Origin: Sycon ciliatum
Taxonomy: Eukaryota > Porifera > Calcarea > Leucosolenida > Sycettidae
NCBI RefSeq assembly: GCF_964019385.1
Contig: NC_088650.1
Location: 24,567,211 to 24,631,210, forward strand
DNA: 64,000 nt
Reading direction: 5' to 3'
Part shown: positions 1 to 10,712 of the stretch, piece by piece
Layout: each line of letters opens with the position of its first letter
Position numbering within the stretch: position 1 is the first letter of the stretch
Translations under genes and position numbers: made by a program
Notes under the pieces: generated by a model
Database searches by the model: none
The model's input: the letters and a program-made list of their open reading frames with translations, nothing else
Told to the model about the DNA's origin: nothing

Positions 1-738
1 GCACGAGCCGACGCAGGTGCCGTAGTTGTAACGGCGGCAGGTCTCGTTTGGTTTTGCGCTGGAGCTGACACCTTGCTCCTTTGGCCTGCTCCGAAAGGGC
101 TGCGTTGTGCAGGAGGCGGTCAGGTGCCCCAGCCTCTTGCAGTTGTTGCAAAAGGGGAGTGCCTGCCCGGTAAAGCAGGTCGTGTAGAGCTCAGTGTCCA
201 GGTCTGCCAGTGACCGGGACAAATCTTTCGACAGCGCCTGCCGCGCCCTGGTGTCGAATTCTACAACTGCTGCGAAGCGGTACTTGCCGGCGGCCTGGAT
301 GATTCGGAGTTGGTGAATCATCAGGGCTTCGGCGCATAGGTGATGTTCGCCTATGGCAATCAGGCTGAAAATGGACCACGCCTCGATCCACGTGGCCAAG
401 TTTTCAATTTTCCGCTTTGGAGCGGCGCAGACTGCCAGTGCCCCGTCGTCATCTACCCGGAATCTCTTGGGGGTTGGTTCGGCGGCTGGTCCCGGCTTTG
501 GGGGCAGCAGACAAGCAATATCGACATACTCGATCCGTTTTATTTTGTCAATGGCTTCTGGGGCCACATGTGCAATACAAGCGGGGGTGTGGTGCATTAC
601 ATCCGGGAACATACCGTTTGCTCCAGTCTCGGAGTCAGCCGCGTGGTGTCCAGCCGGCGGGCTGTTGCCAAGTGCTGCTGCAACGCTGGCAGCCACAATC
701 TCGGCGATGGAGTCCCTCTGGGCTGCTGAGAAAGCCAT
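1..738 (-). CDS. Retroelement gag-like zinc-knuckle protein, partial (C-terminus off the window)
   Basis: An uninterrupted minus-strand frame of 246 codons runs from an ATG at 738 to the first base of the window, so the protein continues past the left edge. The middle part has a segment reading KIKRIEYVDIACLLP and then an ATWIEAWSIFS-type helix. Both are typical of gag-like proteins that accompany retroelement ORFs in many invertebrates, notably DIRS-like (tyrosine-recombinase) elements. The end shows a CX2CX4HX4C zinc knuckle (CNNCKRLGHLTASC), followed by the start of a second Cys cluster (CRRYNYGTCVGSC) that resembles a CCCH finger. The likely role is binding element RNA in a nucleoprotein particle. 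The assignment to DIRS rather than another gag-bearing class is inference, because no polymerase or recombinase is in view. It could also be a domesticated gene. Confidence 0.7.
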   Translation of the reverse strand, partial: MAFSAAQRDSIAEIVAASVAAALGNSPPAGHHAADSETGANGMFPDVMHHTPACIAHVAPEAIDKIKRIEYVDIACLLPPKPGPAAEPTPKRFRVDDDGALAVCAAPKRKIENLATWIEAWSIFSLIAIGEHHLCAEALMIHQLRIIQAAGKYRFAAVVEFDTRARQALSKDLSRSLADLDTELYTTCFTGQALPFCNNCKRLGHLTASCTTQPFRSRPKEQGVSSSAKPNETCRRYNYGTCVGSC

Positions 739-1167
739 ACTAAAGTTCTAAATGTTGAGGAATAGAAAACAAAATTGCGTGGCGAGCACTCGCAGCAAAA
801 CAGACAACTGGCAAAATTACACCGGCCAGCAGTAGATGAGCCGTCTACGGATGCATCCGCCAGGCGAAGGGTGGCTCATACGGGATGTCGTACGCGAGTG
901 CGACCCGAATGCGGAACTCTGCAAGAGTGCGTGCTTGCGCGAGTCGGCTGCGGCGGCACGGCGGAGTGCGTATGGTCACCTAAAGTCATCTTGCGGGAAT
1001 ATTCCCCTGCGGGGGCGCGGCCCGTGGCGTGCTGGTTAACTACGGTTTGCGCAACGCAAACCAACATTAAATTTTTTTGAGGCCCTTTTTCGTCGAGATG
1101 CCAATTATTTTGTGGTTGTAGATGGGTCAGATGTACTAGCTGTCTATCGGACATGCACCTTTCTGAC

Positions 1168-1194
1168 CAGGGAGTAGTAAAATATTTTACTACT
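1168..1194. repeat. CAGGGAGT-type micro-palindrome, one end degraded
   Basis: The bases at 1173-1194 form a perfect 22-bp palindrome (AGTAGTAAAAT and its complement). The left side keeps CCAGGG, but the right side has lost the matching CCCTG end. It looks like a decayed member of the family at 1371-1399. Confidence 0.5.
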
Positions 1195-1370
1195 AGCCGT
1201 GAGCTGTGCCTGTCGAAAAATAAAAAAGGATTACACTTTTTTTGTAGGGACGATCCGGGATATCTGAGGAATTTTATTGTACAGTATTCGGTTTTTGTGG
1301 CACAATGATTATAGCCCTTTGTCGTCTCCATTCTTGTGCAATCATGCATATTATGTAGGTTGGTTCTCTT

Positions 1371-1399
1371 CAGGGAGTCGTAAAATTTACGACTCCCTG
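1371..1399. mobile_element. 29-bp palindromic micro-element with 8-bp TSD
   Basis: The sequence begins CAGGGAGTCGTAAA and ends with its reverse complement, with one central base. It is flanked on both sides by GTTCTCTT, a perfect 8-bp direct repeat consistent with a target-site duplication. It contains essentially nothing except two 14-bp terminal repeats. Related palindromes with CAGGGAGT ends occur elsewhere in the window. Confidence 0.65.
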
Positions 1400-1836
1400 G
1401 TTCTCTTCATGTTATTATGGTCTATTTCATACATGTTGGTTGCCTGGTTGCTTTCTCTCCCCTCTCCTCTCACCCAAGCCATCAGTCTGAGTAAGCGAAG
1501 CTGTGGATGCAGCATACTGCTGCTACACTTCAACGCGGGAATGCATATAACAATAATAATAGTATTCTCTTTATAATGTGCATGACATAGTGTACATGTA
1601 AGTTGTGGGAATGGTCGGACATAGATCTACGCAGCTCTCAGCCCGCAAGCACAACTGCAATGTCAACTGATGCCACAGCAAAACAAAGATCAGTCAAGAA
1701 AAGAGCAGTTCTTGAGGCATAAACTAATAGGCGGCCAAGCAGAATTATGACAGACAGCGTACTGCTATTTTGATAAGCCATTCCCAGCTACACACATGCA
1801 TAAACGCATGCACGCGTGTGACTGACACAAACGTGT

Positions 1837-1880
1837 GCGCGCGCGCGCGCGCGCGCGCGCGCACACACACACACACAAAC
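1837..1880. repeat. (GC)n(AC)n alternating microsatellite
   Basis: An uninterrupted run of alternating GC dinucleotides passes into AC dinucleotides. This composition favours Z-DNA. Apparent ORFs across it on both strands are artefacts of the repeat. Confidence 0.9.
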
Positions 1881-2470
1881 CTGCGCATACACCCAGACAA
1901 CTCCGCCGACAATCCGTTGTGCCATGTCACCTGCATACGTGTACATGCTTCTCCTGCCTGAATGTACAGGCTATAGTATGTGAGCAATGCAGACGGATTG
2001 CACTATACATGCCTGCACTGCCAGAGTATGATGGTGTCTCAAGGGGCAGCTGGCTAGAACAGTGTTGGTCTCAAATGGTTAAAAATAAAAGTAAATTATT
2101 ATTGTTTTCTGAAAGGATCTTGTCAAGTATAAAAAAAATTAAAATAATTATAGCTTCAGATAGCTTCAGATTCAAATATAAATATACTTTATGCTGAAAT
2201 AGCACATCGTCATCATTCCAAAATGTTGTATTATTAATTAAAAGGTTCAGTGGAGGAGATAGTTTCTGATGCTGGGCTACTGGAAGTTTTGAGAAGTGAG
2301 AAAATATTGAGGTACCACATTAAAAGAGGGAGTATAACAGGGATGACAAAAAAAGTGGCCTGACTGAATGCAGTTTAAAGTTTCTTAGCAAGCTTGAAGG
2401 AACCTCAGTAACAGCAGCGGCAACAGCAGCGACGGGACGAATGAATAAATCGATATACCAGAACACGGAC

Positions 2471-2560
2471 AAACGAGGGTGAGCTTTCAGGCTGCATGAC
2501 ATGCATGTACATGAAACGAGGGCGAGCTTTCAGGCTGCATGACATGCAAGAATGCACATG
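2471..2560. repeat. 44-bp direct tandem duplication
   Basis: A unit that begins AAACGAGGG and contains GAGCTTTCAGGCTGCATGAC occurs twice in tandem with one internal difference. It lies about 440 bp beyond the stop codon of the PLEKHG-like gene on its 3' side. Confidence 0.8.
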
Positions 2561-2997
2561 TACATGAGCTCAGAAGCAGGGGTTGTGAATGGAACCCGGG
2601 TGCAAGGCATTTGTGGGACACTAAGGTATGTAGGGTGCTAACGTGTCAGAATGTCGTAGCCAAAAAAAGAACAGCATTTGACTGGGAGCCTAGACTTGAA
2701 TGTACGCGCACTGCACTGTACAAAGGTGGAAAAGAACTGTACTTGTTTAGAGAGGTGGGTCTGTATGCGATCGGGATAGCCGATAGTGGCACACCGAAAG
2801 CCCTGCACGCAGCATGTTACATGCTATCATGATTTGATTGGTAAACTTTGCGTGAAAATACGTAAAAACTGTTCACGGGACGGGGATGGCTTGAAGCACT
2901 GCATTCCACAGGCAACGAGCAGTCCGTATGGGTGAGGCGCCACAACGCACTGCTCAGCGGGCGCCTCTCTCACTCCTTCTCTTACCAGCATGCAAGC

Positions 2998-5900
2998 TCA
3001 GAACACGTCCGTTGAGCCCGGCAAACTCTCCGGTGTTTTCCTGCAGTAGTTGGACACTGTGTTGCGGCGCTCTCTTGTCCTTTCAGCCAGGCGTCCCAAG
3101 CGAGACATGGGTTTCTCCTGGAGGAAAAGGATGGCAAGATAAACACCAAGTCTATGAGTAAATATGCATCATGTCCCTTGCTTGAAACCGTTGAAACCCT
3201 TTCCCAATGGAATACGAGTGAAAATGGATGATAAAGGAATTCGGTAGCATCGTAGCAGTGCTTAAAGGGCTGAAGATGAATGTAGGTCATCTGCGTTTTG
3301 TGGTGCAGCTTATTTGATACCAGTACATCGAGCGCCTCTTCAGCCTCCGAGAAATATATTCGGTGCAGTGCACATGAAAAGGATGCTTAGCTGCACTTGA
3401 CTGTAACGGAAAGAACGCATCTGAAGTTTGAACTGGCCAACATTTGTGGCCAAAGACCGCACACAAAAACTACCCCCACAGCATCATTCGTAAAATGAAA
3501 AAAATTCTAGAGGAAATATGACTAGGAGGTGTCCAACACTGTCACTAGATCATAAGCAGTCAAAAAGTGCAATAACTGGGCACACAACTGACAAACTACT
3601 GAAACATTCAAAGACATGACACCTAGCTCTAACCAATCTCCAGGGTGCTAACCAACAGCCTAACAACTTGTAAGGTTCGAGGTTAACTTAAGATAGGAAC
3701 AAAAAGGGGAAAAATACTTTTACATTTACTTTTGGCTCGTCATCCGAGTACAGTATTATTTGTTGACAAATTTCCATCTGGGTTTTTTATAGTATGAAAG
3801 CTGGAGGGACTACAATGTACATGTAGCTACCACAAGGGCATGATAGCTCAAAACCTCATATTTGGACCCTAGGCACCATTTTCAAGTGCTCTGTAACATA
3901 TTTTCATTCCTACCAGATGCGGGACCATTTCTCCATACAGTGTAGATAAGACTACAAAGGATGAATCAGCAGTGTCCACAGATTGAGTGCGCTTCGGAGT
4001 ACCTGTGTACAGTCTGTATCGGCTATAGAGTGACTGGATAAAAGAATATATCGGCTACAGTGATATTGGTACGAAATATCAAAAGCAAAACGTATTTTAT
4101 CCAGTAAAAATATCACTATAACCAATATTACCGGATGTAATGATATATCGGATATTATGATGGCAGCAAAAAATCAAAACATGCATAACACACTATATTA
4201 TTATCGGCTATAGTGATACAGGTCCTCCCTCATTATAACGAGTCCGGTTAGTACACAAACCCCGTTAGTAAATAGAAATCTGAAATCCCCTGGCGAAACG
4301 TGGTCTATACAACTGTTTACAGGTCCGGTTACAACATAATCCGTTAGTACATAAAATTCGTTATAACGACCCTTTGCCCAGGTCCCTGGAGTGCCAAACC
4401 CTCAGTCTAAGATAATACTGACCATGCAGGACCAAGGCCAAAACAGGTAGGATAAAGCAGAAAGACGAAACGTAATATATCTATGTGTTTGCGAATATGG
4501 ACGATCCTTTTCATCCAAGGAAGAGTTATGTTGGAGATTTTTCAATTATCTTATAACGAGTTGAAGCATCGATAATTTATGTTGTATCGAGGGTAGCCCC
4601 GATAAGTACGAAGTAGTGCCTACTTCACCTTTAGCTGCAAGTCCTGCTACAAGATAAGTCTCGTTATAAGATAACTTTTTCGATGGCCCAGAGATTATCT
4701 ACTAACGAGGGAGGACCTGTAACTATAAAATGCATGTAGCAATACCGTAAAATCCCGCCAGAGCGCCCCGTCTCTCCCATCCGCCCCTCCCTGACTTCTT
4801 GTCAGGGACGGGATTGATTGTATCCTCGTATGACTCTGTCGCAGTCTGTGATGCCGTACTGCACTGCAGACGCGTGCTCGACCCCGTTGGAAATGTACGC
4901 AACAGTGCCCACCCTAGTACCCTCCTGACCAGGGATCGCACAAACCCAGCGTTTTGTCGGGTCTGTTCGTCAGTGTTCGACTCCTGGCTCTTGACCTTTG
5001 GTCGGTGTACGAGATGCACGAACAGTTTTCGTAGGGTGAGTACTTTTTCATGTAGCACTGAATGCGGCAAGTAGGACTCGCCCATCCGCCCCTCCCCACC
5101 TGAAGCGTCGAGGAGGTAGGGGCGCTCTGGCGGGATTTTACGGTAATATCAAAGGCCCTATTTTTTCCTTTCTTCACGTTGCTTATTTTATAGTGATACA
5201 TGCAGTGCTGCCAAATAATTTTCGCCCAAAATCGGACACCCTTCACCGCCAAGGCTGGCCACATGGTGCGAATTTTTCTCCTCGGCAATTTTTTTTACAG
5301 AGAATTCAAAATATCGCCTAAAAGACCATGAAAAATCGCTCCGTTGCCATGGTAACCCCAGAGTTGTCATGAATTTTGTGATGATGAGTGTGGTCGCACA
5401 CTGACTCTGTACAGACTGTCAGTGTACATGCCATTCAGCCTGATCCAGGTGTGTTACTTTGCACTTCCACAGCCAAGCGCTAGCCTTTTTAGAAGCAAAT
5501 GTACAGTGATGTGTGCCTTCAGTTGCGCTGAAAAGTGAAAGTACAGGACTTCTGCATAGGAAAGTAATGATCTCCGACATTTTGGCTGCTTTTCGGACGT
5601 TTCCCTTATCGGACCGGTTTTCGGAAGAGCCTTCAAAAATCGGACATTGTCCGAAAAATCGGACGGTTTGGCAGCACTGTACATGTACATGACAGAATTT
5701 TTTTATGGAAATGCGGGCACTGTCAACTATGCAGCATGCTCATTTGTCAAAACGCCATGCTAGGACATATGCTGGAAGTATTTCCTTGCCTTTCATGTGT
5801 CGATCGAAATAAAAAATAAAAAATCGATCGTATCGCATATAGTGATGCATCGGATATAGTGATAATATCACGGAAATCAAAAGGGTACGCTATAGCCGAT

Positions 5901-6271
5901 ACAGACTGTAGTTTCTTTTTATTCCACTTTAAAGCAACAGAAGTCGAGAACGGCCAGATATTGCATCCTGGATGATATCAGATTCTGTCGACGGGACCAG
6001 TGTAACCAAGGCAAGAGTACAATAACCAGAGCATGCAACTCTGAAGCTGGTCTGGTCTGATGATGATCATCAACCATTTTAGACTCTATGCCTTGTATTG
6101 TTCAATGTAGCCGTAAAGCACGCGCTGGCTCTGACCGTCATCGCAAGTTTGTGCTTTTGACGCTTTCAAAAACCCAAATTTTACTGCTTTTTCTCTCGCT
6201 GCTGTACCTTTTATCGTAATGCGTGCGTGTGCATACGCACACCACAAGCGCGCGCACACACACACACCACA

Positions 6272-6329
<58 letters not shown>

Positions 6330-9127
6330 TTATGTGTCTCTGTCTCTCCGTCTCTCAATGACAAAGAAACCAAAAAAAGTGGTAGATGCTATCCTACCTC
6401 CACAAAACAAACACCATGCCACTTGTCGGAGTATTATGGAAACAAAATGACGCCATGATTGCTGCCACCAAACCCATATCGGTATCCCCAAGTCCAAGCG
6501 TGTCGGTAAGAGTATGTACGTTATGACGTTACAATCCTATTGTGTCCTGCATGCTTGCATATAATTCATCGTTAAGCTTGAACCATATTACTTCTCTGAA
6601 GTCTCAAGGAACCGCTTTGTGTCACACAATTTAACACCGCTACCCCAAAACGGTCTCTTGGCTACAAATTCTCCCGAGGGAATCCAATTTTTCGGGCCAG
6701 GCCCATCTTCAGGTCCCTTCCTGGCTACAATGGAGTCTGCACACACTGAGGAAAGAACCACTTTGTACTAAGGTCTATACACGATTGCCAGTAGAGTAAA
6801 AAGCACCATGGGTTAGAAGCACACAAACTTACCCGTGGCTGCTGGAATGGCTCCAGTTTCGATTCTGGTAACTTCATTACGGATGGTGCTGACACACGCT
6901 TTCCTCTCGATGCTACCTTTTGGATTAAACTTGAACTTGAAGTGCTGCTCGAGCGACTACTGCTGCTTCCAGATGTTGCCCAGCTAGGTATGTTGAACGA
7001 TATTGACCCGACCCTTGACCGAGTCTGTGTGCCGGTCGTTGATAAACTGCGGTTCTGTGTCACACTGAATACGCTGTCCGAATCCTCCAGTTGACGTGCA
7101 TTCAACCCGCCTCCGCTGAAGCTGGACTCAACCTGAGCGCCTACAGAGCGTGATGCTTTCGGCCTGAGCGATTGATTGTGGCTTGTATTTGTCGGCGATA
7201 CGGGTGTTTCTTCACTGTGGCTGGAAGACCCTGGCGTGTGGAGTCGCCTAGGTGTCATCAACTTTCCAGCTGTCTTCAGCGCATCCTTGATCTGCGTTCG
7301 AGCTCTTGTCCCTCTCTGGCTGGAGAGCGGGGATAGTGGAGGCAGGCCAGGACTGGTCGGCGATTCGAGCTGAGTGGGGCACGCCGGCAGTGAGTAAGCT
7401 AATTCGGTGTACATTGGCGAGCACATGGTATCGCGATCCAAAGCAGAAGTGCTCTCGCACTGCTCGACCGTGCGTTGCTGAGTGGTGTCAACGGCGCTGG
7501 ACACGGAGCCTGTGCTCATCACCGGCAAGCTCAGCTGAAGAGACGATGGGGCCGTCTTGGAGAAATCAATCTCACTAGATGCAGTAGAACACACATCTCC
7601 CGTCGAACTGAGCTCATCCCCTTTCTCCGTGGAGCTGTGCGCCTTTCGCCAGAAGTTAGGTGAGCGGACCTTGTCCTTTGCTATATGCAGTGACTGGTTT
7701 CTGTTCCGCCGTTCTGCTGAGGACTTTTCGAGGGATGCTTGCCGAGCAATGGTAACCAGCTCATCCCACTTTCTTAGGGTTGACACCTTGCGATCCGTTG
7801 GTGCCTCATCTACAGACCTGCCTGCTTTATCACCATTGACACTGGCCATATTATCACATTTGCTGTCGATGCGATTGTGAAATGAGCCACTATTACTGCT
7901 GGATGCCGAGTAGGAATTTATGGATGCGGCCCTTTGCACTTGAGCAATGACTTGAATAAACGAATGCCTTGGCCTTGAAAGCCCTTGGGCAGATGAACCG
8001 CTGGATGATTGCTCACCGGTGGTAAATGTCTTGCGACGTACTGTCTCGATTTCCACAGTCACATCTGCTACATCTCTTTCTCGCAGAGTCTTGAGCCAAA
8101 CTGCCTTCTGCTTGGCATTGCGAGGACAGACTACGATTGGAAAGAGGCGCATGGCTCGTGGCGACAGTTCCTCTTGTTCACTGGGGCAGTGGAGCTCAAA
8201 CAAAAACGGATCTGCTGAGACATCGGCTAAAGTAATGTCTGAGAATGGCAGGTGTCGTCGATACAGTTCTGGACCGTCCTTAATTGGCTTCGTAATTAGC
8301 AGCGTTTTCTGAAATGCATACAGGTGATGGTGCTCGCCTTTCGTGCCATAAACGCGTGCCTGATCCTCCACACATATGTTCCCAGTGTCTGCTGGACTTT
8401 CCCAGCCTATGATCTGACTCAAGATCTCCTCAGTGCGCTTGCTCTCCTCCTTGGCCTGCTTGACTTCATTGATGTACTGTGCCAGATTGGACATGGTCAT
8501 GTGAGCGCTCAACAGCAGCTGGCGGATCTCCTCCGACAGGTCGTGGAACTTGGTGTACTGCTTGATCAGGCTATTCAGAAGCAGCGGGTACTTCAGGATT
8601 CGCTGGACTGGCTTTAGGAGGAACGAATCCAGTGGCAGCGTATGGCCAAGCGTTAGCTGACAATGCTGGAAGTATTCTTCAGCCCTTGGCCTCTTCAGCA
8701 GCAAGTTGAACGTGTCCATTGCCTGCACATAGTTTATGCAGTATTGGGCATAAATCTTGAACTCTTCCTCGCGGTCCAGAAAGCAGGCAGCGATCTGCTC
8801 AGGTCGACCGCTAGCGTTTTCAAAGCACCCGAGTAAGGACGCGTTCAACTGGACAAGGTCTCCAAGGTTGCTAAACAGAAGATCTCTCTCCTCAGCGCTC
8901 ATGGGCAGCTCACAACACTCTCTAGGCTTGTAATATCCAGGCAAGTACTCGTAATAGCCTCTTATGACGTCGCTCAGGTCAGTGACGTAGGTACGTTCCG
9001 TCTCCACCAGTTCCCTGATGACCATCCGCCAGCCTTTGGGGACTCTTGCCTGGCTGTCGCCTGCTGCTGCATTGCCATCCTGGTAGGTGTTTCCTGCTAA
9101 ACACTCCTCGTCCATCGACTGACTCAT
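2998..9127 (-). CDS. PLEKHG-type Rho guanine nucleotide exchange factor (DH-PH)
   Basis: Two exons are supported. The large one runs from the ATG at 9127 to 6833 (765 codons) and ends at a strong donor, CGG|GTAAGT. The terminal one is 3117-2998 (39 codons plus TGA), after a polypyrimidine tract and CAG; the phases match (0/0). The predicted protein is 804 aa. Residues about 33-222 form a Dbl-homology domain: ELVETERTYVTDL opens it, and LLKPVQRILKYPLLL is the diagnostic CR3 helix. A PH domain follows (about 240-360, ending near AVWLKTLRE). The tail is Ser-rich and probably disordered, with a basic end (RLAERTRERRNTVSN). DH-PH proteins activate Rho-family GTPases at the membrane and steer actin. 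The DH sequence is closest, from memory, to PLEKHG1/2/3. Without splicing the large frame would stop at 6725. Upstream non-coding exons are possible. Confidence 0.88.
4219..4719. mobile_element. TA-type MITE, nested
   Basis: The ends read CAGGTCCTCCCT and AGGGAGGACCTG and are flanked by TA on both sides. The interior is AT-rich and non-coding, with repeated ATAACGA motifs. It lies wholly inside the element spanning 4010-5908. Confidence 0.75.
4743..5145. mobile_element. MITE of the TACCGTAAA family, nested
   Basis: The ends are TACCGTAAAATCCCGCCAGA and its reverse complement. Related copies are at 30248-30527 and 50827-51149. The outermost TA may be the target duplication. It adjoins the MITE at 4219-4719, about 20 bp away. 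Confidence 0.7.
5203..5679. mobile_element. CAGTGCTGCC element with 6-bp TSD
   Basis: The terminal repeats are CAGTGCTGCCAAA and TTTGGCAGCACTG. The six bases TACATG lie directly outside both ends (5197-5202 and 5680-5685). A near-identical copy in reverse orientation is at 52198-52682, also with a perfect 6-bp duplication. It carries no transposase frame. Superfamilies with 6-bp duplications include IS3EU and Dada; the assignment is open. Confidence 0.8.
6272..6326. repeat. (CT)n microsatellite
   Basis: About 27 uninterrupted CT units follow a CA-rich stretch. It lies in the PLEKHG-like intron. Ser-Leu and Glu-Arg ORFs across it are artefacts. Confidence 0.95.
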
Positions 9128-9964
9128 GACACGCCGATCACAGCTCCTCCGACCTGCCGGCTTTCAGGATTTTGGTCAAACCGAGAAGACTCGTGGAACA
9201 ACAGTGCTTTTATAAATTCCTATCTCTCTCGGCAGCAAATTCTGGAACACGGCAATGGTGGACTCGGGACACATTCACCTCGAACTCGGGCAGTATTCAT
9301 TTGAAGGAAGAACACGATGGAGGCATTATGTAATTGTTGACAATTGAATAACCTACACTTGACATCGGTCACCACAAAGCTACCCAAAAGCGAAAGTGGA
9401 ATTACGCCAGAGAAAGTCAGTAGCCTTCCAAAAAAATCAGTTTTGGACGTGTGAGTTTGAGCTCGGCACACATCCATTCCTTTTCTGACTTGCCCTGGCC
9501 TGGCTGGGCTGGCCCAATCCACACTGCATGCAACGGTCGGGTACGCAGTCTACGTACAAGACTGATTCAGTGATTGTGTTGTACGGGGTTCGGGTAGCCA
9601 AATAGTACAGTAATACCAAGAGTACATAACCCCGGGGTTATGGTTATGAACTCTTGCTTGATACGAAGCATCATTAATTTTTTGAAGTGTATTTTCTTGA
9701 ACATTCAGCGACGATTTGTAACAACACAATCACTGAATCAGCTCAGCTCTCCTTCCTTTTTTTTCGCATCTACAGTTGCCTTTGCACAGTACAGTAGTCA
9801 GTAGAACACAGAAGAACCTTGGCTACAGTAGTCGATATGTTGTTGTTTTGCTCAGCTTTTGCTGAAGGTTTGGGGCACTCTGCTCAAGAATGGTGAAAGA
9901 TGAATTAATAATAATAATAATAATGACAGTTCGCATTTCACTCATTGCATGAGGTCAACGCATC
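9128..9964. other. Upstream region of the PLEKHG-like gene
   Basis: This is probably the 5' UTR and promoter of the minus-strand Rho GEF. I recognise no coding exon. Besides the 40-bp palindrome at 9617 there is a short (AAT)n run near 9908-9922. Confidence 0.4.
9617..9656. repeat. 40-bp CAAGAGT micro-palindrome
   Basis: It begins CAAGAGTACATAACCCC and ends GGTTATGAACTCTTG, an imperfect inverted repeat sharing the ends of the 7-bp-TSD family (13288-13590, 30538-31445, 40608-40644, 40853-41118). The flanks are not a clean duplication. It lies 490 bp upstream of the PLEKHG-like start codon. Confidence 0.5.
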
Positions 9965-10712
9965 TGTTAAAGGGAAACTGAACGCCAAAAATAAATATGG
10001 CTTATCCGAAGGAGAATTGGGCACTGATTCCGATGAGCTATGTCGCGAGCCGATCAGAGAAGAGGAACTGTGTCAAATTTCATAAATAACACCTCCCATA
10101 TTTGGAAATTGGCCTTGATGACGTGCGTACTGCTTAGCTGTCACCATGCTGTGCATGTTCAGCAGTGTAATTGAATGGAAGAAAACAATTACTTTGGTGT
10201 TTTGCAGCTCTGTTTCGTTCCCTGACGGTAACCAAATCTAGATGTAGGAATCTGTTGAGCAGGAGAGTGACACATGTCTTCCCGAAGGCTGTCCAGGCTG
10301 CAGTGGTGATGAAGAAGACACGATCATCACCCCGAGATCGATCGTAGCGAATTGGAAAACTCATGGTGAATTTGCTTCCACTCCAAGGCAATATCGAGGT
10401 ATGAAGGGTGCTTGTACTGCCTTCCAAAGTGAAGAGGAGATGAACATGGCTTTGCATAGCTGTTGTTCTATGCCAACTTACCTACTCTTGCTGGTACCGT
10501 AGTGGCATATTGCAAATTTCGTGGACGAACAACTCTAGTCACTAGTGGCTAGTGAGCAACACTAACAGGTGAGATTTTTCAATTCGACAAAAATTGTTTT
10601 TGTTTGAGAACTGACAGTGGCAGTCATTAGACTCAGTAGGTGTATCTCCGCTGCTTCTTTCCCTTCATCGGTAGGGTTGTGCTTGAAGTAAAAATAACTA
10701 GAAAATGTGGAA
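9965..10712 (+). mobile_element. LINE 3'-end fragment (left arm of inverted repeat)
   Basis: This 0.75-kb segment is the near-perfect reverse complement of about 12213-12986. Its first 120 bases encode the last residues of a LINE reverse-transcriptase ORF (LSEGELGTDSDEL...), and the rest matches that LINE's 3' untranslated region. A 5'-truncated LINE copy in plus orientation explains it simply. The identical 107-aa frame found in both arms lies in the 3' UTR antisense and is not a gene. Confidence 0.75.

Larger units (their letters stand above)
739..2997. other. Gene-poor stretch with small palindromes and microsatellites
   Basis: I see no convincing gene here. The part next to the gag-like ORF may be its 5' leader. 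Contents noted: two micro-palindromes (1168-1194 and 1371-1399), a purine-pyrimidine alternating tract (1837-1880) and a 44-bp tandem duplication (about 2471-2560). A plus-strand frame at 2539-2832 is open for 97 codons but matches nothing I recognise and has no splice or composition support. Confidence 0.5.
4010..5908. mobile_element. TA-type TIR element hosting three further insertions
   Basis: The left end is CAGTCTGTATCGGCTATAG and the right end is its reverse complement; both are flanked by TA. The element's own sequence is AT-rich with CGGATAT/ATATCGG motifs and no coding capacity. Three complete elements lie inside it (4219-4719, 4743-5145, 5203-5679), so the original was only about 0.5 kb. 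Short TIR ends starting CAGT with a TA duplication suggest a Tc1/mariner-type MITE. Confidence 0.75.
3118..6832 (-). other. Intron of the PLEKHG-like gene, filled by nested transposons
   Basis: The intron is bounded by GTAAGT on the 6832 side and a TCCTCCAG acceptor at 3118. About half of it (4010-5908) is one TA-type element that contains three other elements. The rest includes a (CT)n microsatellite at 6272-6326 and no gene I can see. Confidence 0.75.

Noticed and set aside
6086..6458. Ser-Leu and Glu-Arg ORFs across the CT tract, and similar ones at 19021-19313, 20315-20536, 46373-46960 and 62292-63020.
   Set aside because: These frames are microsatellite translations. The real coding parts in those regions are the UGCG and INTS5 exons, whose borders were set by splice signals and homology.
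10134..10457. A 107-aa ORF that also occurs, identical, at 12494-12817.
   Set aside because: Both copies lie in the arms of the LINE inverted repeat, antisense to its 3' untranslated region. Identity reflects the duplicated DNA and not protein conservation.
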